Shown piece after piece: positions 38,596-47,749 of a stretch of DNA of 64,000 nucleotides. The DNA is from Lentisphaeria bacterium (GTDB lineage Bacteria > Verrucomicrobiota > Lentisphaeria > Victivallales > Victivallaceae), in contig CP091727.1 of assembly GCA_022009855.1 (NCBI GenBank), positions 3,782,001-3,846,000 on the forward strand, written 5' to 3'. Numbering within the stretch: position 1 is the stretch's first letter; the number at the start of each line of letters is the position of its first letter. The notes under the pieces are model-generated. The model was not told the DNA's origin and did no database searches. It saw only the letters and a list, made by a program, of their open reading frames with translations. The position numbers and the translations under genes are program-made.

Positions 38596-40789
38596 CTACA
38601 GCACTTGCAGCAGCCAGCAGAGAATGGCCGCTGCGACGGCAAGCAGCAGAAGAACGATCTGGAAAAAAACGGATTCCCTTGCTGACGGTCGGTTTGCGGA
38701 AGAGATCCACCAGATCTTCCTTGAGCAGGCCGGCGCGGGGCAGGGGCGGTGCGAATGTGAAGACCAGTCCCAGTTTCGAGACAGCCGCATGGGGCGATTG
38801 ACCGCGCAGGAGTTGGCTTCCAGGAATCTCGAAATGTTGCGGCGGTAGAGTTTTACCAGAGAGATTACTACCATCGGGCCGCCGAAGATCAGAATGATGC
38901 CGAGCAGCACGGCCAGAACATTGAGTATCGAGATGTTCTGAAGAGATTTGATGATGAAGGCAACCGAGCTGCCGATTGCCGCAATGCCGATACCGCCACC
39001 CATCAGCATCATGGAGCCGCTCACCGCCGGGGTCTGCGGCTTGGCGGCCGGCGCCGGTGCCGGCGGTGTGAGGACGGCGCCGGTAGTGATGGTTTTTTCC
39101 AGAGTCTTTTGTACTTCCGTACTTTTGGTGCTGAAAAAGCGGTCGGCCAGTCTGGCGACAAACTCTCCGAAACGGAAAAACGGCATTTTGAGAGCCTCAC
39201 TGATGGAGACCGGCTGTTGGATGAGGTCGATGATCCGGGCATCCCATACGGAGCCGTCGACGGCGTAAAAGATGCCGTGCTTGCCGATGAAGAGATTGCG
39301 GATGTTCCCGGATGTGACGGCGACGGCGAGCGTCATCCTGCGGGCGTTTTCCGTTCTTCCGGTGGTCGCTTCGACGTAGAGGACGCAGATGTCGCTCATC
39401 GTCGCGATCCGTTTATGTTCCGCGAGGTTTTTTACTGGTGTCGCGAAGGTGTAGTGACGACCGTCCATGACCAGTTTCCCGGTCTGGAGCATGGAGGCCG
39501 CACGCGGATTGAAGAGAGCGCCGAGGGAAACGTAGTTGTTGAGAAACTCCAGCAGATACTGCTGGAAGAGCGTCAGCTTGATCAGGCTGTGATACGCGGT
39601 CAGTTCGCGGGCGATGGTCAGATCTTCGTCGATCCTCCTGCGAAGTTCTTCGAGGCTGCCGTCGGTGAGCCACTGTTTCAGGATTGCCGGTTCGATTTTC
39701 TCATACGCCTTGTCGGGTTCGGCGTTTTTCCACTCCAGGCAGGGGGTCAGCAGGGAGGTCAGACGCCGCCACATCGCTTCGGAGAGCACGCTGCCGGTAA
39801 GGAATTCCGCCATGGCCGGATGGGCGGCAAGGGCGTGCAGCTCCTTCTCATAGAGAGGATTGAGCGGTGCGGAGAAGTCCAGAACCCGGTCGGGGCGCGG
39901 GGTGGCGATGGGGGAGTTTTTCAAGCAGTTCCTGCATCGGGGCGGATTCCGGAACATCGCCGTCGCCCTCGACGAGCGGAGGGCGGCAGGAAAGACCCGG
40001 CAGGAAATCCAGCGCCGCGCAGTGGAGAAAATAGCGGTCGATGCGCTCCTGGAGATTCTCCACCGCGGCGGCGAAATCGGCGGTCCGCTCTCCGCAGGGA
40101 CGGAGCAGTTCCGGCCGGTTTTCCGGAGCTTCGTACCAGGAGAGATATTGTTCCGCTCCTGACCGGAAGGAGTCAAGCAGTTCCCGGTTGATCCCCTCGG
40201 CCCCGGTCAGATCGCGGCAGCTTCCGATGATCTCCATGATACGGCTGACGATCTCCGCCAGATGTGGATTTTCCGGAATGGCGGAAGCCCCTTCGCGGCA
40301 GTCTCCGGTAAAGCAGCCGGGCGTGATGACGCCGTCACCGTTGCAGCAGGCGTTGCTGAGTATGCCGTCATCGTTCCTGATCTGCGAGAGGGAGAGGACC
40401 GGCGAGTCCGGAATGCCGAGATTGCGGAGCACCACCCTTGCGGCGGCGAACAGCGCGGCTCCTTCCGGAGCGGAGACGTCGATGGAGTCCAGGCGCAGTT
40501 CCGGGGAGCCGAGTTCAGGCCGGGCCTCGGGGCGGATATGAGCGAGAAACCAGGCGACGGCGCGCTTTACCTCGTCCGCCTGGATGATGCCGTTGTGATC
40601 CTCATCGATGAAGTCGAGAAACTGGCGGTCGGTGCGGAGAAAGTCGATGTCGATGCCGGTGAGAGCCCAGTGGGCCTCATCGAGTTCCAGTACATGTGGC
40701 AGGTCGTCGATATCGTGCAGTGCCAGCTGACCGGCTCCGCCGATTCGTCGGAACATCATATCTGAGTTTTGACTGGTTGAAGTGGTCAT
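38596..40789 (-). CDS. Large EF-hand protein with C-terminal membrane segments (frame breaks)
   Basis: About 730 residues, not matched to a named family. A canonical EF-hand calcium loop DEDHNGIIQADE lies at residues 62-73, with D, D, N, G, I and E in register; a looser NGDGVIT loop follows near 150. The central part is helical (LTIARELTAYHSLIKLTLFQ; CVLYVEATTGRTENARRMTL). An Ala/Pro linker leads to MMLMGGGIGIAAIGSSVAFI, LNVLAVLLGIILIFGGPMVV and, in a different frame, IVLLLLAVAAAILCWLL. Breaks are near 39890, 38790 and 38668. A second, cytosol-side short region separates the last helices. It is probably membrane-anchored; calcium sensing is inference. Confidence 0.6.
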
Positions 40790-41044
40790 TTTCCGAATCG
40801 TCTGTTGATCGCTTTGCTGCGGATTCCGAACGGAGGTTTCCCATATGGGATAATATACAGCATGTTGCGGAAATCGGCGAATGACTTTCCGTTTTTTTTG
40901 ATTTTTTTCTGTTGCGCCACAAAGACTGACAACAGGTCGGGCGCAGGATTTTTTTAACGGATAATCCTGCTCCGGCAGTTGATTTTTATCAGAATCAGTT
41001 GTATAGTAAGGAACAGCATTGAACAGGGGAAACGGAGAGTGTCA

Positions 41045-41341
41045 ATGGAAAAGACGGATGAGGTCAGATCTGGCGGCGCATTTCGCAATGTGGAGCTGGC
41101 CTGCAAACTTGCCCCGGGCAGGAATGTGGCTGTCGCCGGCTCCTTTAACGACTGGGAGCCGAAGCTGAATCCGATGACGGATGAAAAAGGCGACGGCGTC
41201 TATCGCTGTACTCTCCGCCTTGCTCCCGGCTGCTATGAGTACAAATTCGTCGTGGATGGCGAGTGGGTGCTCGACGACGGCAATCCGAATTTCACCTCCA
41301 ATGATTTCGGAACACTCAACAGTGTTTTGAACGTCAAATAA
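41045..41341 (+). CDS. Stand-alone CBM48/AMPK-type glycogen-binding protein
   Basis: 98 residues, intact; ATG 41045 has GGAGAG upstream. The whole protein is one CBM48-like fold: NVAVAGSFNDWEPKLNPMTD and CTLRLAPGCYEYKFVVDGEW, with DDGNPNFTSNDFGTLNSVL closing the domain. The two Trp residues and K in the binding face are kept. No catalytic domain is attached. It may bind glycogen or starch in the cytoplasm, or a partner protein as in AMPK beta. Confidence 0.85.
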   Translation: MEKTDEVRSGGAFRNVELACKLAPGRNVAVAGSFNDWEPKLNPMTDEKGDGVYRCTLRLAPGCYEYKFVVDGEWVLDDGNPNFTSNDFGTLNSVLNVK

Positions 41342-41343
41342 GC

Positions 41344-41369
41344 TCATTTTCCGGATTTTCCGGGAAAAT
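41344..41369 (+). terminator. Hairpin after the CBM48 gene
   Basis: CATTTTCC and GGAAAATG pair around a 10-base loop just after the stop. No T run follows. Confidence 0.35.
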
Positions 41370-41536
41370 GCGGCGTTGGGCGGTGTCTCTGTCTGCCTGA
41401 AAGGAGGATGTTTCCTTGCTCCTCCTGTACTTTTTCCTGCCGAATACTTGAATTTTGGGAAAACCGAACTTATATTTCCGGAAGATTGCGGCCCGGCCGT
41501 TCATTTATCACAGGAGAATCATGGGTATGAGACAGT

Positions 41537-42072
41537 GTGCAATTTTTCCTTTTCGCGTTTCTGAGCATGACATTGGCGGCGGCGGAGTTCCGGTTGGATA
41601 TCAGCGGTCGGGACAATGTGCTCACACCCGGGCGCGGCGAAGTGAAATTCGACCGGGCAGCCTGGGTCTCCGCCGCCGAACGGCCCGGCTATCTGGTGGT
41701 AAGCAAAGAGGTCGGCGAGGAGTGGACGCCGATAGAGTTTTCCTTTGTCGCGGAAAAGGATGGCTTTCTGTGGCTCGCGTTCGGGGGCGGCTGGGCTGCG
41801 GCGCCGGGGGGCGAGGGCTTTCATTCTTGTGGACGACATCAAATTCAACGGGCAGGAGGCGCCGAACGGCGGGTTTGAAACGTTGAAGCCAGACCTTTCA
41901 GCTCCGCGCATCTGGAACCTCGCGCCGAAAAGCAAAGCCTGTCTGGTGGATGATGCCAGGCAGGGCAAAAAGGCGATGAAGATCAATCATGACAACCGGA
42001 TCGGGCAGGGGGTGAAGGTGGAAGCGGGGGAAAAGCTATACGATTTCACTCTTTGCCAAAGCGGCAAAATAA
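41537..42072 (+). CDS. Secreted carbohydrate-binding-like protein, truncated second domain (frame breaks)
   Basis: A hydrophobic signal (QFFLFAFLSMTLAAAEF) begins at GTG 41537; ATGs at 41521 or 41527 with GGAGA could be the true start if one base is missing. A beta domain ends RAFILVDDIKFNGQEAPNGG, the usual end/start boundary of tandem CBM4/9 modules, and a second module begins. It stops after YTISLFAKAAK at 42072, well short of a full module. Breaks occur near 41810 and 42035. Either the gene is truncated or this is a short secreted binding protein. Confidence 0.55.
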
Positions 42073-42086
42073 GTGGAGTTCAGCGG

Positions 42087-42119
42087 CAACGGGAGGCGGC
42101 GTCCGCCGGCCTCCCGTTG
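42087..42119 (+). terminator. Strong hairpin after the truncated binding protein
   Basis: CAACGGGAGGC (42087-42097) pairs exactly with GCCTCCCGTTG (42109-42119); the loop itself can add three GGC/GCC pairs. TTGTATCGTC follows, so the T run is weak. Confidence 0.6.
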
Positions 42120-42268
42120 TTGTATCGTCTGCTGAAGTCCGGTGCCGCGCTTGTCTGGTGGCGGAGGAGGCCGCATCGACACTGGACGGTTGCGGAGGGG
42201 CGTTCCTTCGAATAATTTGCGGGGGGAGAAGCCGTTCTCCGGATTTTACGGAAGAAGGGAAGAAGTTC

Positions 42269-42762
42269 ATGCGCAGGAAAGATCGTGAAATCAAAGAGTT
42301 TTCCTCCATACTGGAAATTTTCGATCGACTTGACTACGGGCACCTTGCCCTATGCGATAACGGAAAACCCTACGGCGTCACGCTGAATTTCGGTCATGAG
42401 GTTCAGGACGGGATGCTTCTGCTTTATTTTCACGCGGCGCCTGAGGGGAGGAAACTTGACTGCATCCGACGCAATTCCGCTGCATATTTCTTTGCGGAAA
42501 CCGATACGGAATTTTACGAAGGGGAAAAAACGGTCGGAAATACTGGACGATGTTTTACTCCTCGGTCGCGGCGGAAGGAACCGTGGTGGAGGTGAGCGAT
42601 CCGGAAGAGAAATTTCACGCACTGAAACTGCTGATGAAACACTTCATTGGAGAGCGGCCGTTTGAAGTGCCGGAGGAACTCCTGCGCCATACCGCCATTC
42701 TAAAAATGACGGTGAGTTCAGTTACCGGAAAACGCAATCCCGGCTCCGCACACCGTGCATAG
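42269..42762 (+). CDS. Pyridoxamine 5'-phosphate oxidase-like (NimA-type) flavin-binding protein (one frame break)
   Basis: ATG 42269 gives MRRKDREIKEFSSILEIFDR, then YGHLALCDNGKPYGVTLNFG and LLLYFHAAPEGRKLDCIRRN, the start of a split beta-barrel flavoprotein. A break in the A run near 42540 restores WTMFYSSVAAEGTVVEV, and HALKLLMKHFIG follows. About 165 residues. The pattern is that of the NimA/5-nitroimidazole-reductase-like PNPOx group; the substrate is unknown. Confidence 0.75.
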
Positions 42763-42865
42763 CTGCCGGGAGCGCCTCCCCGGCACGGTTCGGAAGAACG
42801 CCTGCGGAGAATGAGGGCCATCTGCGGGAGTTGCGGCTGTTTTCCGAACATATCCGTTTGAACTG

Positions 42866-43130
42866 TCACTCTCTGCATGTGGACGGGTCAGGTTGGCCCG
42901 GATGCGTCCCGCCGCTTGACAACGACTTGTCCACCATGGCGCAGACGCAGGAGTCGGGCCACACGTTTTCCGCCGTTTCAATCATGTCGATGATCGTGTA
43001 GATCGGCAGGATGATCCCCGGAATGCCATGGGCGCCTGAATGCCGGATATCAGCGACAGCATCAGGAAATAGCATCCCAGCACCTCCCGCTCGGTGCCGG
43101 AGGTGACGTCCGAAGCCTTTTTACTTCATA
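42866..43130 (-). pseudogene. C-terminal relic of a dicarboxylate/amino-acid:cation symporter
   Basis: On the minus strand GTEREVLGCYFLMLSLISGI in one frame and GIILPIYTIIDMIETAENVW plus DSCVCAMVDK in another resemble the last helices of the SDF symporters (the ILPLY-IID-TAxNVWGD-VDK region). The rest of the gene is absent and the piece ends abruptly beside the AT-rich IS region. It is probably the remnant of a gene destroyed when the island inserted. Confidence 0.45.
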
Positions 43131-43136
43131 ATTGTT

Positions 43137-43159
43137 ATTTTACTTTTCGAAAGTAAAAT
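43137..43159. repeat. 23-bp palindrome beside the first IS5-type element
   Basis: ATTTTACTTT and AAAGTAAAAT pair around a 3-base centre TCG. It lies 40 bp outside the left end of the IS, at the point where base composition drops. Confidence 0.5.
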
Positions 43160-43199
43160 TGAAAAAGTAAAAGTTTTTTGTTTTTTCTATTGACATTAT

Positions 43200-44160
43200 G
43201 AGCTTATCAACTAATAAATTGATTTTAATAGCTCCTTGTGCTATATTATCTTCACGCAAAAACAATGGAGGTAAACATGGCAACGACAAGGCTGAGAACA
43301 TGGGAAATAACGGATGAATTTTGGGCAAAAGTTGAAACATATATTCCGAATGATTTACGTTGCCCCGGGGTAAATTATCGCCGAAAACCGGGAGGAGGGA
43401 GAAAATCTCGCTATGGAAACCGATTGTATTTTTTCGGCTATCGTTTATGTTCTCCGCACGGGAATTATTTGGAATGCATTGCCGCGCAAGGAATTTGAAA
43501 ATATCACATCACAAGCGGTACATAAAAAATTTATGCAATGGTCACGAGCTGGATTTTTTTCAAAAGCTTTGGCACGCTGGTCTTATGGAGTATGACGAGA
43601 TGGAAGGGATTGCATGGGAATGGCAGTCGGCGGATGGTTCTCATGGAAAAGCGCCATTGGCGCAAGAACTTGCCGGAGCAAATCCAACAGACCGGGGTAA
43701 GCAAAGGAAGCAAAAAAAATCTACTCGTAGACGCAGTTGGCATCCCGTTGTCGATCGTCGTAACCGGAGCCAACAGGCATGATGCAGCCGTTCTTGATGA
43801 ATTACTCAAGGAGCGTATGAAGCCCCTGGATTTTGAGCATTATGAACACATTACTCAAAATGTTTGCTTGGATGCCGGATATGTCGGAAAAGCGGATGTT
43901 GCGTCAAGACATGGCATGGTGCCGCATATTCGACCTCGCGGTGAAGAAAAGAAGGCAATTGAACTGCATGGATTTCGTCCTAAACGATGGATTGTCGAGG
44001 TTGCACATTCGTGGTTCAACCGATTCAGAAAAATTCATGTCAGATACGAAAAAACCGCCTGCGCATACAATGCCTTGCTGTACTTGGCAGCTATGATGAT
44101 AACGATGAATAAAATTATGGCAATTTATCCTCCGTTATGATATTATTAGTTGATAAGTTC
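43200..44160 (+). mobile_element. IS5-family (IS427-type) insertion sequence, complete ends
   Basis: 961 bp bounded by 17-bp inverted repeats: GAGCTTATCAACTAATA at 43200-43216, and on the minus strand GAACTTATCAACTAATA from 44160, one mismatch. No flanking duplication is obvious. The IS110 copy is directly adjacent on its right side. Confidence 0.8.
43277..44140 (+). pseudogene. IS5-family (IS427-type) transposase, frame-broken
   Basis: ATG 43277 follows GGAGG. Segments read in turn: MATTRLRTWEITDEFWAKVE, METDCIFSAIVYVLRTGIIW, WHAGLMEYDEMEGIAWEWQS and LLVDAVGIPLSIVVTGANRH, then RGEEKKAIELHGFRPKRWIV. IS427-type elements use one programmed shift between two ORFs; here three changes are needed, so the copy is probably inactive or contains sequence errors. 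The DDE residues lie in GANRHD, the downstream DAGY and the RRWIVE-like segment. Confidence 0.75.
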
Positions 44161-44184
44161 TTAATTTTTCAATGCATACAGGTT

Positions 44185-45258
44185 TCAGGCAACTTGCTTT
44201 TTTTGATGGTTTTCTTTGTAATGTGGATCATAAGCAACATCACTTTGCCAAAGAGCATAGATTACGCCACTCAACTTTCGAGCAACGGCAACCGTAGCTT
44301 TTTTCTTTGCTATTTTTCCTCCACGCGCAGCGATACGCATGCCAAACGTTCGCAGATCGCAATCTTCTCCAAAGTGCCCCAAAATATAATTTGCCCCTTG
44401 GATCAAATAGCGCCGAACAAACGTATTACCATGCTTGGTAATTCCCAATTGTTTATCGATTTCTCCCGACTGATCGCGTTTAGGAGTCAGCCCTAAATAC
44501 GAGGCCAAGCGCTCTTTGCTCCCAAAGCGTCGCGGATCTCCGATTACAAGACAGAACGCCAAAGCCGTGATGGGACCGACGCCTTTTACCTGCCTGATTT
44601 TTTCAGTTTCCGGATATTTTTTGCAGAGCTTGGCGATAATACGATCATAATTTTTGATTTCCTGCTTGATACTGACCAGTTGACACAGCAATCCTTCAAG
44701 CGCGGGGCGAAGTTCCGCTGGCAATATTTTAGGTGCTTTCTGGGCAAAATTTTCCGGAGTCAATTCAGAAACATCGGTTCCATGAGAACGCATAAGACTG
44801 CGAACGGTATTGATCAACATGATTTTAGTTCGAACAAGGGTATCACGCGCTTTGATCACGCAAAGATCATCGCGATTTTGCGCTTGCGCATGTACGATCG
44901 GATGTAACAGCTTTTTATCAAAGCATGCCAGACGCGCCAGCATTTCCGCATCGCGGCGATCACTCTTTGCAGTACTGCCCCAAATCAACTGCAAGTCCCT
45001 GGCATTCGAAACGAGCACTTCACATCCAAAAGATTTGACGTAATCTGACATCCATGGAGAATCAAAGCCGGTTTCCATTGCAATCACCGTATCTTTCAAA
45101 CTTGGCAGTTTTTCAAGAAATTCTTTGATGGAATTCTTAGAGTTTTCTATTTGCATAGACACTCCCTTGTCTTCGTCGGCAGTCCGGGCATAAACTTCAA
45201 TCTTCTTACTGGATACATCAAATCCGATATAAAGTTTCCGATAATGATCTTTTTTCAT
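44185..45258 (-). CDS. IS110-family DEDD transposase
   Basis: 357 residues, intact. The N-terminal RuvC-like DEDD domain has LYIGFDVSSKKIEVYAR (first Asp), VIAMETGFDSPWMSDYVKS (Glu) and WGSTAKSDRRDAEMLARLA (Asp cluster). The C-terminal Tnp20 domain has VKGVGPITALAFCLVIGDPR (helix-hairpin-helix), FGSKERLASYLGLTPKRDQS and HGNTFVRRYLIQGANYILG with its conserved Ser/Thr area. It is probably functional. IS110 enzymes are guided by an element-encoded bridge RNA. Confidence 0.92.
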   Translation of the reverse strand: MKKDHYRKLYIGFDVSSKKIEVYARTADEDKGVSMQIENSKNSIKEFLEKLPSLKDTVIAMETGFDSPWMSDYVKSFGCEVLVSNARDLQLIWGSTAKSDRRDAEMLARLACFDKKLLHPIVHAQAQNRDDLCVIKARDTLVRTKIMLINTVRSLMRSHGTDVSELTPENFAQKAPKILPAELRPALEGLLCQLVSIKQEIKNYDRIIAKLCKKYPETEKIRQVKGVGPITALAFCLVIGDPRRFGSKERLASYLGLTPKRDQSGEIDKQLGITKHGNTFVRRYLIQGANYILGHFGEDCDLRTFGMRIAARGGKIAKKKATVAVARKLSGVIYALWQSDVAYDPHYKENHQKKQVA

Positions 45259-45387
45259 TTCTGCCTCCGATTTTTAGAATTTGACTTTTTGCAAGGAAGA
45301 GGCATATTTATATTTGTCTGGAAAAGCGGAGATCGGCTCTGTGGGGACACAACCAATCAAGGAATATCCAGACCGCATACCGAAGAT

Positions 45388-45475
45388 GCCGGAGGATCCA
45401 ACTCCGGCTCTTCTCTTTTATCTTCGGGTGCGAAAAATGCCTCCGAAAATCCCAGGGTGTGGGACAGAGTCCCAC
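45388..45475 (-). ncRNA. Candidate IS110 bridge RNA region (structured non-coding stretch)
   Basis: The non-coding end upstream of the transposase holds three consecutive hairpins: GCCGGAG/CTCCGGC (45388-45408, 7-base loop), TTCGG/CCGAA (45423-45447) and GTGGGAC/GTCCCAC (45459-45475, 3-base loop). A row of stem-loops in this position is what is known of bridge RNAs in the IS110 group. The loops were not matched to target or donor sequence. Confidence 0.45.
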
Positions 45476-45638
45476 GTTTCCTCTTGATTACAAAACATCC
45501 AATATCACTCCTTTTCAAGTTTCTTTCGTCGCATGTCACTGATCTATTGGTTCCCTCTCATTATATCTTCCATGAGAAGGTTTGTCAAAGGGGGAAGTAA
45601 AACTACTTGATTCTTTTTCGTATTCTAAGAATCTATCC

Positions 45639-46318
45639 CTAAATAACAGCAAGTTTTCGATAAATTATAACCGTTGCGGCAAGGTGTAGCAAAGCTTCAT
45701 ATGACGAGTTGCTCTTTTCATATCGAACGAGCAGTTTGCGAAATCTGTTGAACCACGAATGCGCAACCTCAACAATCCAGCGTCTTGCTTTACAACCATT
45801 TTGAATTGCAATTTTTTCTTCACCGCGTGGACGGATATGCGGAATATAGCGATGATTCCTCATGATTTCTTCGGATTTTTCACCGGAATATCCTGCGTCC
45901 GCGCAAAGATGCTGTTTGGTATGTCCTCGCGGTTTTCTGATTCGATTTTTCAGAACCTCGTCCACTTGTGTGACATCATGCCGATTAGCTCCGGTTACGA
46001 CGATTGACAACGGGACCCCACGCTCGTCGACAAGAATATGTCGTTTGGTTCCATTTTTTCCCCGATCAGTAGGATTTGGCCCTGCTGATTCCTGTGCAGT
46101 CGGGGCTTTTATCATTGTTCCGTCGATACTTTGCCATGTCCATGCAATTCCTTCCATTTCATCATATTCAGCAAGTCCTTTCTTCCAGAGTTTACGGAAA
46201 AATCCGAGTGATTCCCATTTTCGGAAATAACGATGCACACTGCTGGAACTGCCATATTCTTTCGACAGGGCTTTCCACTGAATGCCTGTGCGCAGAACAT
46301 ATATGATTGCCTCACACC
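45639..46318 (-). pseudogene. IS5-family (IS427-type) transposase, N-terminus lost
   Basis: The 199 residues from 46238 read EYDEMEGIAWTWQSIDGTMI, VDERGVPLSIVVTGANRHDV and ARRWIVEVAHSWFNRFRKLL, close to the copy at 43277 but not identical. Upstream the homology goes on in another frame (CEAIIYVLRTGIQWKALSKE) to about 46318, where it stops at the junction with IS4 sequence. The N-terminal third is missing. Confidence 0.75.
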
Positions 46319-47052
46319 TGTCCTATCGGCAAACCAAAGGGGCAATCAAGCTCAATATGCTGTTGGATCATGATGGTCATCTTCCCGTGTTCGTTGATTT
46401 CACCAATGGAGATGTTCATGAGGTAAACAGCGCCAGACGAATGGAACTCCCGCGTGACAGCATGGTGGTTTGTGATCGCGGATACGTCGATTTTTCCATG
46501 CTGTATAAATGGAATCTCTCCGGTGTGGATTTTGTCACGCGCCTCAAGACCAATGCGACCTACGACATCCCGGAATACGATGTCAAGCAATATCCCGGAA
46601 CCGTTTTGAGCGATGAAGTCATTTTTCTGCGTGGTTCGCAAGACAAATATCCGGAACGTCTCCGCAAAGTGGTCGTCTGCGATGTGGAAAACCATCGGAC
46701 ATTGACCTTGCTAACCAACAATTTTGAGCTGGACGCACAAACGATCGGCGACATCTATAAGGCTCGCTGGCAAATCGAAAGCTTTTTCAAGATGCTCAAG
46801 CAGAACTTCAAGATCAAAACGTTCATCGGCACCAGCGAAAATGCGGTTCGGATTCAAGTTTGGACAGCGCTTATCGCTATTTTACTGACCAAGTACCTGA
46901 AGTTTTTGTCGAAAGCGCAATGGCATTTTTCAACCCTGGTCACTTTCCTGAAATGGAATCTATTTGTTTACCGCGACTTGCGCCAATGGCTGGATCAACC
47001 ATTTACCAAACCACCGGAGCCGGAATCATTTCAACCAGAGTTCGCTTTTTAG
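46319..47052 (+). pseudogene. IS4-family transposase, N-terminus lost
   Basis: Reads TKGAIKLNMLLDHDGHLPVF, then MVVCDRGYVDFSMLYKWNLS (second Asp) and IYKARWQIESFFKMLKQNFK, the Y-R-E-K signature of IS4. It stops at 47052. The first catalytic Asp and about 150 residues upstream are absent; its open frame begins in neighbouring IS5 sequence, a meaningless fusion. Confidence 0.78.
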
Positions 47053-47482
47053 GACAGCTGATTTACAACAAAGGGGGGCTACTTTTGAGAATTGGTGTGA
47101 AATAGATGAAAATGAGGGGGCGTAATCAGAAAATTACGCCATTTTGAAAATTGTTAGACAGGTGTGGTTCCGGAACTTTTCCTGCCGCTGAATTTTCAGT
47201 AACGCCCGGAAAATTGCGCACGTTCGCTTTGAATGATTGCAGGAGACAAACGCGACTGGGGGGCCGGAAGTCAGTGGGCATTTTTACGACCGGAAGAATC
47301 GAGATGTCGGTCAGTCGATGAATCTTGTCGGAGAACTTGCAATCGCCAACCTCTGGAATATAGTATTTCAAAGGCTTTTTATACAAAGCTTTCCATAATA
47401 ATCCAGAGAGAGGTGCAATCGGATTCTTTTCAAATGCCTTCGACTCTCCCGAGAGACCTATTTTCTCGGACGTTGTCTATCC

Positions 47483-47521
47483 ATCAAAGCCGGTTTCTAT
47501 TGCAATCACTATGCCTTTCAA
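47483..47521 (-). repeat. IS110 transposase relic
   Basis: This stretch matches the IS110 copy at about 45062-45100 with a few transitions: ATCAAAGCCGGTTT, ATTGCAATCAC and CTTTCAA are shared. It corresponds to the VIAMETGFD segment, so a second, older IS110-type element once lay here. Confidence 0.6.
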
Positions 47522-47687
47522 GTGGTATTGGATAAACAGAAACCTCAGAGGTTGTTGCAAAATTGGCAATGATCGGGATGCAATCAGAACAGTTGGTGAT
47601 GGCCTGAATGAAACATCCGAATTTTTTCTAAACATTTCATTCTTATAGGGATGTCTTACGCAATGTTCTGATTGAAATTTTTGCTGT

Positions 47688-47716
47688 TTGACTTTTTTAC
47701 AAAACAGATATATATT
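47688..47716 (+). promoter_or_regulatory. Promoter of the GntR-family gene
   Basis: TTGACT (47688-47693), 17 bp, TATATT (47711-47716). The ATG lies 33 bp downstream with GAAAGGTAA between. Confidence 0.6.
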
Positions 47717-47749
47717 AATTTAACTTAACCGAAAGGTAACTGATTTGAT

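Larger units (their letters stand above)
44165..45610 (-). mobile_element. IS110-family element (approximate ends)
   Basis: The element comprises an intact recombinase (44185-45258) and about 350 bp of untranslated sequence upstream of it, the side where IS110-group elements encode their bridge RNA. IS110 elements lack terminal inverted repeats, so the ends are estimated: the right part ends before the IS5 fragment and the left is next to the IS5 repeat at 44160. Confidence 0.6.
47053..47749. other. Gene-free stretch with IS relics
   Basis: It contains a hairpin GGCGTAAT/ATTACGCC (47120-47141) just after the IS4 fragment, a relic of an IS110-type transposase at 47483-47521, an 11-bp inverted repeat (CAATCAGAACA, 47581-47591; complement 47664-47674) and the GntR promoter. 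No coding sequence is supported. Confidence 0.6.

Noticed and set aside
46282..46318. N-terminal residues of the open frame that enters the IS4 fragment
   Set aside because: They are antisense IS5 sequence fused at a junction, not part of a transposase.
47233..47535. 100-residue open frame in the IS-relic stretch
   Set aside because: No start signal or family match; its end is antisense to the IS110 relic.
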